NCBI GenBank assembly: GCA_965215035.1
Contig: OZ244040.1
Span: 2,728,001 to 2,792,000 of the forward strand
Direction: 5' to 3'
Length of the DNA stretch: 64,000 nucleotides
Source of the DNA: Azophilus sp965215035
Lineage (GTDB): Bacteria > Pseudomonadota > Gammaproteobacteria > Pseudomonadales > Azotimanducaceae
Made by a program: the position numbers and the translations under genes
Part shown: one piece after another, positions 50,932-59,606 of the stretch
Layout of the letters: each line of letters begins with the position of its first letter
How positions within the stretch are numbered: the stretch's first letter is position 1
Notes under the pieces: model-generated
The model's input: the letters and a program-made list of their open reading frames with translations, nothing else
The model's database searches: none
What the model was told of the DNA's origin: nothing

Positions 50932-52101
50932 ATGAACCTACACGAGTATCAGGCCAAAGGTCTGTTTGCGGAGTACGGCCTGCCCGTATCGCCGGGCATT
51001 GCCGCCGACAGTGTCGAGGCGGCGGTGGCCGCGGCGCGGGAAATCGGCGGCGGCCGCTGGGCCGTCAAGGTGCAGGTACACGCTGGCGGCCGTGGCAAGG
51101 CCGGCGGTGTCAAGGTTGTCGATGACCTGGCGGCGGTTAGGGCCTTCGCGGAGCGCTGGATCGGCGGCAGCTTGGTCACGGCGCAGACCGATGCCGACGG
51201 GCAGCCGGTTGGCAAGATCTATGTCGAGGGTTGCGTCGCCATCGAACGGGAACTGTATCTGGGTGCCGTCATCGATCGAAGTTCCCGGCGCGTTCTGTTC
51301 ATGGCTTCCACGGAAGGCGGCGTGGAGATTGAAAAAGTGGCGCAAGAGGCCCCGGAGAAAATTCTTCGGCAGAGCATCGACCCCTATGTGGGCCCGCAGC
51401 CGTATCAGGGCAGGGCACTTGCGTTCCGGCTGGGGCTGTTGGGCGATCAAGTCAAGCAATTCACTAATATTTTCATTACGTTGGCAAGGTTTTTTCAGGA
51501 ATTGGATTGTTCCCTGGTGGAGATCAATCCCCTAGTGGTTACCACCGACGGCCAGGTGCACTGCTTGGATGCGAAGGTGAATATCGACGGCAACGCCCTA
51601 TACCGGCAGCAACGGCTTGCCGGGATGCGCGACCCTTCCCAAGAAGATGAGCGCGAGGCCCAGGCGGCCGCCTTTGGCCTCAATTACGTGGCATTGGACG
51701 GCAATATCGGGTGCATGGTAAACGGTGCCGGCCTCGCCATGGGGACCATGGATCTGGTCAAGCTATACGGCGGCAGCCCGGCCAATTTCCTGGATGTCGG
51801 CGGCGGTGCCACCCGGGAAGCGGTGTCGGAAGCCTTCAAGATCATCCTCTTGGATACGGCGGTCAAGGCCGTGCTGATCAATATCTTCGGGGGTATCGTG
51901 AGCTGCGCGATCATCGCCCAGGGCATCATCGGCGCGGTCGAAGAGGTGGGTGTGGTCGTACCGGTCATCGTTCGCTTCGAGGGTAACAACGCCTCCCGCG
52001 GGCGCGAGCTGCTGACCGCAAGCGGGCTCAATATCATCGCGGCGGCATCCCTGGAGGAAGCGGTGCGGCAATCGGTTGCCGCCGCGGAACGCGCATCGTG
52101 A
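50932..52101 (+). CDS. sucC: Succinyl-CoA synthetase beta subunit
   Basis: 389 residues, the standard length. The ATP-grasp domain starts MNLHEYQAKGLFAEYGLPVS, with VKVQVHAGGRGKAGGVKVV lining the nucleotide site and ELYLGAVIDRSSRRVLFMAS. CSLVEINPLVV carries the metal-binding Glu and Asn. The CoA-ligase-like C-terminal domain has NGAGLAMGTMDLVKLYGG, ANFLDVGGGAT and INIFGGIVSCAIIAQGI. It forms the alpha2beta2 or alpha-beta enzyme with SucD, making ATP or GTP from succinyl-CoA. Its GTGA end overlaps the sucD start by 4 bp. Confidence 0.96.
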   Translation: MNLHEYQAKGLFAEYGLPVSPGIAADSVEAAVAAAREIGGGRWAVKVQVHAGGRGKAGGVKVVDDLAAVRAFAERWIGGSLVTAQTDADGQPVGKIYVEGCVAIERELYLGAVIDRSSRRVLFMASTEGGVEIEKVAQEAPEKILRQSIDPYVGPQPYQGRALAFRLGLLGDQVKQFTNIFITLARFFQELDCSLVEINPLVVTTDGQVHCLDAKVNIDGNALYRQQRLAGMRDPSQEDEREAQAAAFGLNYVALDGNIGCMVNGAGLAMGTMDLVKLYGGSPANFLDVGGGATREAVSEAFKIILLDTAVKAVLINIFGGIVSCAIIAQGIIGAVEEVGVVVPVIVRFEGNNASRGRELLTASGLNIIAAASLEEAVRQSVAAAERAS

Positions 52102-52973
52102 GCATTCTGGTTGACCGGACGACCCGGGTAATCTGTCAGGGCTTCACCGGTTCCCAGGGTACGCTGCACTGTGAACAGGCCATAGCCTATGGTACGCAGC
52201 TTGTCGGTGGCGTGACGCCGGGCAAGGGCGGTACCAGGCATCGTGACCGGCCGGTATTCGATACCGTTGCGGCGGCTGTGGAGGCGACGGGGGCCACGGC
52301 CTCGGTTATCTACGTACCGGCCCCGGCATGCAAGGATTCCATTCTCGAGGCGCTCGACGCGGGCATCGAGCTCATCGTCTGCATTACCGAGGGCGTACCT
52401 ACCCTGGACATGCTGAGCGTAAAGGCGCGACTCGATATCGCCGCCGCCCGCCTGATCGGCCCAAACTGCCCGGGCGTGATCACCCCGGGTCAATGCAAGA
52501 TAGGCATTATGCCCGGGGAGATACACCGGGCCGGCAAGGTGGGCATTGTCTCGCGTTCCGGCACCCTCACCTACGAGGCTGTTAAGCAGACCACGGATCG
52601 GGGTTTCGGGCAGAGCACCTGCGTCGGTATCGGCGGCGACCCGATTCCGGGCAGCCAGTTTACCGACATACTGGCTCTCTTCGAGGAGGACCCGGATACC
52701 GAAGCCATCGTCATGGTGGGCGAGATCGGTGGCTCTGCGGAAGAGGAGGCCGCGGCCTTTATCCACGCCCAGGTCACCAAGCCGGTGGTCGCCTACATCG
52801 CTGGCGTCACCGCGCCGCCGGGCAAGCGCATGGGGCATGCCGGTGCCATCGTCGCCGGGGGCAGGGGCACGGCGGCGGAGAAATTCGCGGCGCTGCGGGA
52901 TGCGGGGGTAAAAACCGTGCGTAGCCTGGCGGGCATCGGTGATGCGCTGGCCGAGGTGACCGGCTGGTCTTGA
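52098..52973 (+). CDS. sucD: Succinyl-CoA synthetase alpha subunit
   Basis: 291 residues starting at a GTG that overlaps the sucC stop (translational coupling). CoA-binding Rossmann domain: ILVDRTTRVICQGFTGSQGT and GGVTPGKGGTRH. The ligase domain has LIGPNCPGVITPGQCKIGIM, VSRSGTLTYEAVKQTTDRG and VGIGGDPIPGSQFTDILALF. The phosphorylated histidine is in GKRMGHAGAIVAGGRGTAAEK (in part). All family motifs are intact. It completes the sdh-suc gene run; htpG follows 70 bp later with its own function. Confidence 0.96.
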   Translation: MSILVDRTTRVICQGFTGSQGTLHCEQAIAYGTQLVGGVTPGKGGTRHRDRPVFDTVAAAVEATGATASVIYVPAPACKDSILEALDAGIELIVCITEGVPTLDMLSVKARLDIAAARLIGPNCPGVITPGQCKIGIMPGEIHRAGKVGIVSRSGTLTYEAVKQTTDRGFGQSTCVGIGGDPIPGSQFTDILALFEEDPDTEAIVMVGEIGGSAEEEAAAFIHAQVTKPVVAYIAGVTAPPGKRMGHAGAIVAGGRGTAAEKFAALRDAGVKTVRSLAGIGDALAEVTGWS

Positions 52974-53043
52974 AATCCCGGGGCTAGGCCCAATCTAGTA
53001 GCGCGACCTTCAAGTACGGCAAGATGCCAACAGGGCCCCAGGT

Positions 53044-54927
53044 ATGACTGCACAAGCGGAAACCCACGGCTTCCAGACCGAAGCCAAGCAGCTCTTGAAG
53101 CTGATGATTCACTCCCTGTACTCCAACCGGGAGATTTTTCTACGGGAGTTGATCTCCAATGCCTCGGATGCGATCGACAAGCTGCGCTTCCGCGCCATCG
53201 CGGCGCCGGAGCTGGTGGATGCCGGCGAGGAATTCTCCATCGTCATCCGTTTCGACAAGGATGCCAAGACACTCTCGGTGACAGACAACGGCATCGGCAT
53301 GAGCCGGGCCGAGGCGATCGAGCAGTTGGGCACCATCGCCAAGTCCGGCACAGCGGAGTTTCTCGCGCAGCTAACCGGCGATCAGCAGAAGGATGCGACC
53401 CTGATCGGGCAGTTCGGCGTCGGTTTCTACAGCGCCTTCATCGTCGCTCGCGAGGTGGAAGTGCTGACCCGTGCAGCCGGTACGGAACAGGGCACGCGGT
53501 GGGTATCCCGGGGCGAAGATGAGTTTTCCGTGGAAGATGCGGACACCGGGCGCGGCACCCGGGTGATCCTGCACCTGTCGGACGATGCGCTTGACTTCGC
53601 CGATGGGTTTCGCCTGCGCAACCTGGTGCGCAAGTACTCCGATCACATCGCGGTGCCGGTACGCATGCCCAAGGAATCGACGGCCGACGAGGAGGACGAT
53701 GCGGCGGCGGAACCGGAACTTGAAACCGTCAACGAGGCCAAGGCGTTGTGGAGCCGCTCCCGGTCCGAAATCGACGACGACGAGTACAAGGCATTCTATA
53801 AGCACATCTCCCACGATTTTGAAGATCCACTGGCGTGGAGCCACAACCGGGTGGAGGGCAAGCTGGAGTATACGAGCCTGCTCTACCTGCCCCGGCGGGC
53901 ACCCTTTGATCTGTGGAACCGGGAAACGCCGCGCGGCCTGAAGCTGTATGTGCAGCGTGTGTTCATCATGGACGATGCGGAGCAGTTCCTGCCGCTCTAC
54001 CTGAGGTTCGTCAAGGGCGTGGTCGACTCCAGCGAGCTGCCGCTCAACATCTCCCGGGAGATTCTGCAACAGGATGCGCGGGTGTCGCGCATCCGCACCG
54101 CGCTCACCAAGCGGGTTCTGTCGCGGCTGGAAACAATGGCCGACAAGGCACCGGAGGACTACCAGCTCTTCTGGGACCAGTTCGGCGAGGTGCTGAAAGA
54201 GAGCGCGGGCGAGGATTTCGCGAACCGGGAACTGCTGTCGAAGCTGTACCGATTCGCCTCGACGGCTGGTGAGGGGGCAACCCGGAATGTCAGCCTGGAG
54301 CAGTACATCGGGCGCATGGTGGACGGGCAGGATTCGATCTACTATCTGGTTGCCGATTCCTACGCCAATGCTAGCGCCAGTCCGCACCTAGAGGCGTTTC
54401 GGGACAAGGGCATCGAGGTGCTGCTGCTCTACGACCGCATCGACGAGTGGCTGATGTCGCACCTTAGCGAGTTCGACGGCAAGGGCTTCCAGGACGTGAT
54501 GCGGGCCGATCTTAAGATGCCGGGGGAAGCCGGTGACGCGGCGGATAGGGAAGAAGACGACGACGACCCGCTCACCGGGCGCATCAAGGATGTTCTTGGC
54601 GAGCGGGTTGAGGGCGTGCGCAAGTCGAACCGGCTCACCGACTCGCCGGCCTGCCTGGTGCTGGCGGAATTCGCCATGGGTGCGCAGATGCGGCGCATCA
54701 TGGAGGCGACTGGGCAGACAACACCGGAGAGCAAGCCCTACTTCGAGTACAACGCGGAGCATCCGCTGCTGCTGCGGCTGAACGAGGAGGCCGACGAAGA
54801 CCGCTTTGCCGACCTGGTGATGGTGTTGTTCGAGCACGCCTCCTTAGGCGAGGGGAGCGGGCTCACGGACGTTCCGGGCTATGTCGGCCGCATCAACCGT
54901 TTGCTGCTGGAGTTGCTGTCGGATTAG
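53044..54927 (+). CDS. htpG: Hsp90-family chaperone HtpG
   Basis: 627 residues. The GHKL ATPase domain is diagnostic: FLRELISNASDAIDKLRFRA, LSVTDNGIGMSRAEAIEQLG, AKSGTAEFLAQL and GQFGVGFYSAFIVA. The middle domain includes FDLWNRETPRGLKLYVQRVF and SSELPLNISREILQQ. The C-terminal dimerisation domain ends GRINRLLLELLSD. It is a cytoplasmic ATP-dependent chaperone. There is no charged linker of eukaryotic type beyond a short acidic patch (STADEEDDAAAEPELE, near residue 220), which is somewhat more acidic than usual. Confidence 0.96.
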   Translation: MTAQAETHGFQTEAKQLLKLMIHSLYSNREIFLRELISNASDAIDKLRFRAIAAPELVDAGEEFSIVIRFDKDAKTLSVTDNGIGMSRAEAIEQLGTIAKSGTAEFLAQLTGDQQKDATLIGQFGVGFYSAFIVAREVEVLTRAAGTEQGTRWVSRGEDEFSVEDADTGRGTRVILHLSDDALDFADGFRLRNLVRKYSDHIAVPVRMPKESTADEEDDAAAEPELETVNEAKALWSRSRSEIDDDEYKAFYKHISHDFEDPLAWSHNRVEGKLEYTSLLYLPRRAPFDLWNRETPRGLKLYVQRVFIMDDAEQFLPLYLRFVKGVVDSSELPLNISREILQQDARVSRIRTALTKRVLSRLETMADKAPEDYQLFWDQFGEVLKESAGEDFANRELLSKLYRFASTAGEGATRNVSLEQYIGRMVDGQDSIYYLVADSYANASASPHLEAFRDKGIEVLLLYDRIDEWLMSHLSEFDGKGFQDVMRADLKMPGEAGDAADREEDDDDPLTGRIKDVLGERVEGVRKSNRLTDSPACLVLAEFAMGAQMRRIMEATGQTTPESKPYFEYNAEHPLLLRLNEEADEDRFADLVMVLFEHASLGEGSGLTDVPGYVGRINRLLLELLSD

Positions 54928-54931
54928 CGTC

Positions 54932-55103
54932 GGGGTGGCCAACCCCATGCAACTAACCACCCTATATCGCGGTTTGCCAATTGATCGATATAGGCTTCGG
55001 CAATTCTCATTTTGGCGTCCCCTTTCTGTGGAGGGGCTGCAAGCCATAATGAGAATTGCGCCGTAAGCCCCTAGAATATCGGTGAGATCTGCACTTTAGG
55101 GGC
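54932..55103. repeat. Cluster of consecutive inverted repeats after htpG
   Basis: Four hairpins follow one another. GGGGT/ACCCC lies near 54932. CCTATATCG (54961-54969) pairs with CGATATAGG (54986-54994). GCAATTCTCATTTTGGC (55000-55016) pairs with GCCATAATGAGAATTGC (55043-55059) with one mismatch, enclosing CCCC/GGGG (55019-55036). GCCCCTA (55067-55073) pairs with TAGGGGC (55097-55103). The third element is related to the sequence at 37404-37420. The cluster may combine an htpG terminator with a small interspersed repeat. Confidence 0.65.
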
Positions 55104-55234
55104 GTTGGGCAATGGGGATTGGATCGTTGCAGGAAGCGGCCGTAGTCGGTTTGGGGAAAAATGGGCCTGCCGGCCTGTCGGCTGGGAGAACGGGACGACT
55201 ACAGGCTGTGCTTCATGCCCGCCTGCGCCGTGCG

Positions 55235-56185
55235 ATGTTTCGCGGTGCCGGCACTAGGTGTTTGGTTCCCATAAGGAAGGCTGTAGGGGCTTGGGCGCTG
55301 GCCGGGCTGGTTTGTTTTGCCGCACCCTCGCATGGGATGGAGGATCTGCCCGGTGCCAGAGACCCTGAGGGCATTCCACGTTTTCCTAGGGCCTGGGTGG
55401 TATTTTTCGAGGAGGAGGGCGATTTCCAACCGAGGGAGTTCGTCGTCAGCGCCGTGGAGAAGATTCGCCGAGAACTGCGCATCGACCAGAAACTCCGCGT
55501 TGAGGCGACCGCCTTGCGGGTGACCTATCGGGTACCCGCGGGGACGCCCCGGGCGGATGTGGTGGGCTACTACCGGCGCCTGCTCGGTGCGGATTCGCTA
55601 TTCTCGTGCGAGGGCCGTGACTGCGGCCGCAGCAACGGCTGGGCCAACCTCGTTTTTCGGCAGGCGGTGCTGTACGGGCCGGATGGCAACCAGTTCTATA
55701 TTGCGGCCGACCGCGACGGGCAGCTTGTTTCCGTTTATGTCATCGAACGGGGCAACCGCCGCATCTACGCGCATGTCGAGGTTCTGGATCCTAAGGGGAC
55801 GGTCAGTGCCTCGGTCAACGCTAAGCTCACCGAGCGCCTCGCGGGCGACGGATTTTCAGTTATCGGCGGGGTGCGGCCGCGCCGGGACGGCACGATACCC
55901 GCGGAGGGCGTGCAGATGCTGCGCGACATCGCTCCTCAACTCAGAATCTTCGAGCGCCAGTCCCTTTACGTGGTATGTCACCTGTATGGGCCGGAAGCGG
56001 GCGGAGTGCTGCTGGAACGCGCTGGTGCCTGCGCTCGGGCGGCGGCGGAGGAATTGGAGCGAGGCGTTGCCGCCGCCGGTGGGCCGGAATTGATACCTTT
56101 CGGTGCCGGCCCGTTGCTGCCACGGACGGATGGCGCTGCGTCCCGCATTGAACTGGTACTGCCGCATCGCCAGCAACGGGACTAA
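55235..56185 (+). CDS. DUF4892-family exported protein
   Basis: About 316 residues from the ATG at 55235 (an upstream ATG at 55112 would add 41 residues before the signal peptide). The hydrophobic stretch AVGAWALAGLVCFAAPSHG is a signal peptide, and the mature protein begins MEDLPGARDPEGIPRFPRAW. This, with LFSCEGRDCGRSNGWANLVF and AVLYGPDGNQFYIAA, matches the DUF4892 family found mainly in Pseudomonas-like gammaproteobacteria. A C-terminal part with LYVVCHLYGPEAGGV looks like a weak OmpA/peptidoglycan-associated domain, also usual there. The function is not known; a cell-envelope role is likely. Confidence 0.75.
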   Translation: MFRGAGTRCLVPIRKAVGAWALAGLVCFAAPSHGMEDLPGARDPEGIPRFPRAWVVFFEEEGDFQPREFVVSAVEKIRRELRIDQKLRVEATALRVTYRVPAGTPRADVVGYYRRLLGADSLFSCEGRDCGRSNGWANLVFRQAVLYGPDGNQFYIAADRDGQLVSVYVIERGNRRIYAHVEVLDPKGTVSASVNAKLTERLAGDGFSVIGGVRPRRDGTIPAEGVQMLRDIAPQLRIFERQSLYVVCHLYGPEAGGVLLERAGACARAAAEELERGVAAAGGPELIPFGAGPLLPRTDGAASRIELVLPHRQQRD

Positions 56186-56195
56186 CCTGGGGCGT

Positions 56196-57083
56196 GTGGG
56201 TGACGTGACTCGCGTGCGGGAGTTGCTGGACGAGATACACGAGCGTTTCGCGGCTGCCCCATTGAGTTATGGCCAGGGCACGGACAACCCCTGGGACGAG
56301 GCCGTTGCGCTGGTACTGCAGGTTACCGGGCTGCCGGATACCGAGGCTTCCCTCGACGTGCACATGTGTGAAGGGGAAGTCGCTGAGATACGTCTGCTCG
56401 CCGAACGCCGGGTGGTCGAGCGCCAGCCGCTGGCGTATCTGCTCGGCAGAGCGCCATACTGCGGCGAAACGTTTTTGGTCTCAAAGGGTATCGTTGTGCC
56501 GCGCTCCCCAATTGGCCCACTGCTCTGCGGCGGCCTGCCGCCCTGGGTGGAGGCACCCGAGCGCATCCTTGATCTCTGTTGCGGCAGCGGTTGTCTCGGC
56601 ATCATCGCCGCCAAGTGCTTTCCGAACGCGCGGGTGGTGCTGGCGGATATCGACCCACTGGCAGTTGCTACCGCGCGGCGCAATATCGTGGCGCATGGGC
56701 TTGAGGGGCGGGCGGAGGTGCTGTGCTCCGACCTGTTTGCGGACATTCCGGTAAGCGGCAACGCCGGCGACCCGAAGAACCGGCACGAGTTGATCCTCTG
56801 CAATCCGCCCTATGTCGATGCCGCTGCGATGGCGTCCTTGCCAGCGGAGTTTGCCCACGAACCGGCAACGGGTTTGGCCGGCGGTGCCAATGGCCTAGCG
56901 ATTATGAATCGGGTGCTCGCCGACGTGTCGCGCTACCTGACCCACGATGGCGTTCTGATTGGCGAGGTGGGCGATGCCGCCGCCCGCCTGGAAGCACAGT
57001 GGCCCAATTTGCCGTTCTTTTGGCCCGACCTACCCGAAGGAGGGGCCGGAGTATTCTTGTTGCAGGCTGCGGATACTTGCTGA
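56196..57083 (+). CDS. prmB: Ribosomal protein uL3 glutamine methyltransferase
   Basis: About 295 residues from the GTG at 56196 (GTG at 56205 also possible). N-terminal helical domain: LSYGQGTDNPWDEAVALVL, with the family motif G-x-x-x-x-x-E/D-A. RQPLAYLLGRAPYCGETF and VPRSPIGPLL, the loop preceding the SAM domain, follow. The SAM motif is ILDLCCGSGCLGIIAAKCFP, and the catalytic N-P-P-Y is in LILCNPPYVDAAAMASLPAEF (in part). The EFAHEPATGLAGGANGL stretch separates PrmB from PrmC. It methylates a glutamine of ribosomal protein L3. The gene starts 10 bp after the DUF4892 gene. Confidence 0.92.
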   Translation: MGDVTRVRELLDEIHERFAAAPLSYGQGTDNPWDEAVALVLQVTGLPDTEASLDVHMCEGEVAEIRLLAERRVVERQPLAYLLGRAPYCGETFLVSKGIVVPRSPIGPLLCGGLPPWVEAPERILDLCCGSGCLGIIAAKCFPNARVVLADIDPLAVATARRNIVAHGLEGRAEVLCSDLFADIPVSGNAGDPKNRHELILCNPPYVDAAAMASLPAEFAHEPATGLAGGANGLAIMNRVLADVSRYLTHDGVLIGEVGDAAARLEAQWPNLPFFWPDLPEGGAGVFLLQAADTC

Positions 57084-57125
57084 GGCACCAAGGCCACCAC
57101 CTTTAATCCGCCATCGATGCGGTTG

Positions 57126-57133
57126 AAAAGAGC
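57126..57133 (+). repeat. Target-site duplication, left copy
   Basis: AAAAGAGC, repeated exactly at 58559-58566, flanks the ISL3-type element. An 8-bp duplication is the normal size for that family. Confidence 0.85.
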
Positions 57134-58558
57134 GCCTCTTTTGAAATTCGGGTGGGTAATCGGGTCCGCGTGGCCGGGTTGTGCGGGTCAAGGGCGGGCG
57201 CCAGCCCGGCGAAGCGAACCCTTGACGCGCACAACCCGGCGAACACCCTGGGGTCGGGCCGAATGAGGCACAATGCCGCATTCGGCCTTGATCAACCACA
57301 GGGAGCGCCCCATGGACCACCAACTCTTCACCGCCGCCCTCGGCCTGTCCGAACCCTGGTTTGTCGACGGCCTTCACTTCGACGAGCGCGCGCGCCGGCT
57401 GACGGTGCGCATCGACTTCCGCCGGGGCGCCCGCTTCGCGGCGGGGGACGGCGGCGAGCACCCCGTGCACGACACCCGCACGAAGCGCTACCGCCACCTC
57501 AACTTCTTCCAGCACGAGTGCGAGCTCGAGGCGCGAGTGCCCCGCGTTCGGTTGCCGGATGGGCGCGTGGCGCTGGTGGAGCCGCCCTGGGCGGGCCGGT
57601 GCTCCGGCTTCACGCTGCTCTTCGAGGCGCTGGTCGTGGCCCTGTGCCGGGAGATGCCGTTCGCGGCAGCGGCGCGGCTGGCCGGACTGTCGCAGCACCG
57701 CGTCCAGGCCATGTGCGGGCGCTACGTGGGCCTCGCCCTTGAGGGCGCCGACCTCTCGGCGGTCCGCGAGGTCGCCATCGACGAGACCTCGCGCGCCCGC
57801 GGGCACGACTACGTCACCGCCGTGGCGGACGCCGCGGCGCGGCGCGTGGTGTTCGTCGGCGAGGGGCGAGGCGCCGGGGTCGTCGGGGAATTCGCGGAGG
57901 AACTCGCCGCCCGCGGCGGCGACCCGGAGGCGGTCGGGTCGGTGTCCATCGACATGTCGCCGGCGTTCATCAAGGGCGCCGCGGAGCACCTGCCCAACGC
58001 CCAGGTCACCTTCGACAAGTTCCACGTCGTCGCCCACGCATCGAGGGCGCTCGACGAGACCCGGCGCGTCGAGCAGCGCCTCGACCCCGACCTCAAGGGC
58101 CTGCGGTGGACCCTGCTCAAGAATCCCGCCGGCCTCGGCCCGCGGCAGCGCGCCGACCTCGACGCGCTCGTCGCGCAGGTCGCGGGGAAACGTACCGCGC
58201 GGGCCTGGCTGTACCGGGAGCAACTCCGGGAGATCCTCAACCGAAAGCAGATCAATGTCGTGCGGCGGATGCTCCACCAGTGGTGCACGAACGTGAACCG
58301 CTCGAGGGTCGAGCCCATGAAGGCGGTCGCGAAGATGATCCGGCGGCACATCGACGGCATCGCCGCCTGGGCGCGCACCCGGCGGACCAACGGCTTCATC
58401 GAGGCGCTCAACGGCCTGTTCCAGTCCGCCAAGCGCAAGGCTCGCGGCTACGGCCGGTTCGAGACGATCCGCACCGTTTTCTTCCTCATCGCCGGAAAAC
58501 TCGACTTTTCCAAGCTCAACCCGCATGCCACCTAACCCACACGGAATTCAACAGAGCC
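57134..58558 (+). mobile_element. Intact ISL3-family insertion sequence (1425 bp)
   Basis: The element is bounded by the 8-bp direct repeats AAAAGAGC. Its ends are imperfect inverted repeats of about 26 bp: GCCTCTTTTGAAATTCGG then GTGGGTAA at the left (57134 on), and, read from the right end, GGCTCTGTTGAATTCC then GTGTGGGTTA (58558 down to 58533). One uninterrupted transposase gene fills most of the length, and its stop codon lies within the right end. All features needed for mobility are present. It sits 50 bp after prmB. Confidence 0.9.
57312..58535 (+). CDS. ISL3-family transposase
   Basis: 407 residues from the ATG at 57312, chosen because AGGGAG lies 6 bp upstream; an ATG 13 codons earlier is less likely. 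The family DDE core is recognisable: VREVAIDETSRARGHDYVTAV (first Asp with the E-T-S/H neighbour), VSIDMSPAFIKGAAEHLPNA with FDKFHVVAHASRALD (second Asp), and TRRTNGFIEALNGLFQSAKRKARGYGRFE (in part), which carries the final Glu and the N-G-x-x-E-x-x-N motif. The N-terminal zinc-finger region typical of ISL3 is replaced here by a short basic segment. The frame is undamaged, so the element may be active. Confidence 0.93.
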   Translation: MDHQLFTAALGLSEPWFVDGLHFDERARRLTVRIDFRRGARFAAGDGGEHPVHDTRTKRYRHLNFFQHECELEARVPRVRLPDGRVALVEPPWAGRCSGFTLLFEALVVALCREMPFAAAARLAGLSQHRVQAMCGRYVGLALEGADLSAVREVAIDETSRARGHDYVTAVADAAARRVVFVGEGRGAGVVGEFAEELAARGGDPEAVGSVSIDMSPAFIKGAAEHLPNAQVTFDKFHVVAHASRALDETRRVEQRLDPDLKGLRWTLLKNPAGLGPRQRADLDALVAQVAGKRTARAWLYREQLREILNRKQINVVRRMLHQWCTNVNRSRVEPMKAVAKMIRRHIDGIAAWARTRRTNGFIEALNGLFQSAKRKARGYGRFETIRTVFFLIAGKLDFSKLNPHAT

Positions 58559-58566
58559 AAAAGAGC
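58559..58566 (+). repeat. Target-site duplication, right copy
   Basis: AAAAGAGC, identical to 57126-57133. Both copies abut the element ends exactly. Confidence 0.85.
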
Positions 58567-58773
58567 AGCGCCTCATTGCGCTGGCACCAATCGACGGGTG
58601 CTAGGCGACGCCATAGCCTATCCGCGATGAACGAGAGGCAAATGGAAATCATCATCTGACCGACGCAGGCTGCAACGCTTGCTCTACGCGAGGTTGTAGA
58701 CTTGGCGAGATGGCGGCGGTCATGCAATCGAACGGGTTACCTAGTGGCCGTGCCATGGCTTTGGTCGTGCCGA

Positions 58774-59196
58774 TCACCCCGTCGCCCAAGGATCGACGAC
58801 TTTGACTCCCGTGCCTTGGAAGTCGCGCACGTTCCGTGTAACCAGAACGGCGCCGCGCTGGCGGGATATGGCGGCGATCTGGCAGTCGGCCTCGCCAATG
58901 GGCCGCCCCATCTGGCGGCGTTCCGCAGCAATTGCCGCATAGGATCGAGCCGCAGCGCTGTCGAAGGGCAAAATCCGCTTGCCGAATCCCTCATCGAGCC
59001 ACCGGGTCATGGCGGCTTCCAGCGCATCCTTGCGCCGGCCGGCCGGGGCGATGGCGACGCCGTAGCGCAGTTCGGCTTCGCTAATCGCCGTCAGGAACAT
59101 ATCCTGCGCATCCCGTTCCGCAATCCATGCCACGACCGTAGGCGTCGGGGCTGGGCGTATGAGTTCCGACGCAACATTCGTGTCGATGACGAACAT
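58774..59196 (-). CDS. PIN-domain ribonuclease toxin (FitB/VapC type)
   Basis: About 140 residues. MFVIDTNVASELIRPAPTP carries the first catalytic Asp of the PIN fold, FLTAISEAELRYGVAIAPAGRR the conserved Glu, and GRPIGEADCQIAAISRQRGAVLVTRNVRDFQGTG (in part) the later acidic residues and the T-R-N-x-x-D-F ending. This is the FitB-like branch of VapC toxins. The ATG at 59196 has TGAGG 7 bp upstream and is preferred to the GTG at 59202. The gene directly follows its ribbon-helix-helix antitoxin, forming a complete toxin-antitoxin pair next to the ISL3 element. Confidence 0.9.
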   Translation of the reverse strand: MFVIDTNVASELIRPAPTPTVVAWIAERDAQDMFLTAISEAELRYGVAIAPAGRRKDALEAAMTRWLDEGFGKRILPFDSAAARSYAAIAAERRQMGRPIGEADCQIAAISRQRGAVLVTRNVRDFQGTGVKVVDPWATG

Positions 59197-59205
59197 ACAC
59201 ACGCC

Positions 59206-59451
59206 TCAGGAGAATTTCGGAAGTTCACGCATCGGGCCGCGCGGGGGGAGTTCCAACTCGACGCCGTCAAGAGTGGCGAAACACGCACGGGTGAATTCCA
59301 CCAGATTCCGGGGTGCGGAGTGCCTGTCGGTCACAGCGTTGCGCAGGATGGTGCGTACCTCCTCCTCCATCGAGCAGCCATGTTCAGCGGCGCGGACGCG
59401 CAAGCGCGTCCTCACGTCGTCATCGAGGTTACGGATGGTGATGCTTGCCAT
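59206..59451 (-). CDS. Ribbon-helix-helix antitoxin (FitA/StbC type)
   Basis: 81 residues beginning MASITIRNLDDDVRTRLRVR. The strand-helix-helix arrangement, with AAEHGCSMEEEVRTILRNAV as the second helix, is the FitA/plasmid-stability antitoxin fold. The C-terminal tail (LDGVELELPPRGP) is the toxin-binding part. The start at 59451 is set by homology. The stop is 9 bp before the toxin ATG. The palindrome at 59479-59504 lies 27 bp upstream and is the probable autoregulatory operator. Confidence 0.88.
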   Translation of the reverse strand: MASITIRNLDDDVRTRLRVRAAEHGCSMEEEVRTILRNAVTDRHSAPRNLVEFTRACFATLDGVELELPPRGPMRELPKFS

Positions 59452-59478
59452 TGGCCGATCCTCCACAGCACTCCAAAG

Positions 59479-59504
59479 AGTGCAAGCTACTACATGCTTG
59501 CACT
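59479..59504. promoter_or_regulatory. Inverted repeat, probable operator of the FitAB-type pair
   Basis: AGTGCAAGC (59479-59487) and GCTTGCACT (59496-59504) are perfect 9-bp arms with an 8-bp spacer; a further GCAAGC half-site follows at 59505-59510. FitAB-type complexes bind inverted repeats with such spacing upstream of their own genes. Confidence 0.75.
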
Positions 59505-59606
59505 GCAAGCAACGGGCGCGGGTCGTTTCTAGCTTGGCCGATAGGGGCCGTGTCTGAGTTGGATCGCCACCGTCTTTTCGCACGTTCTGAATGGATACAG
59601 GAGCGT

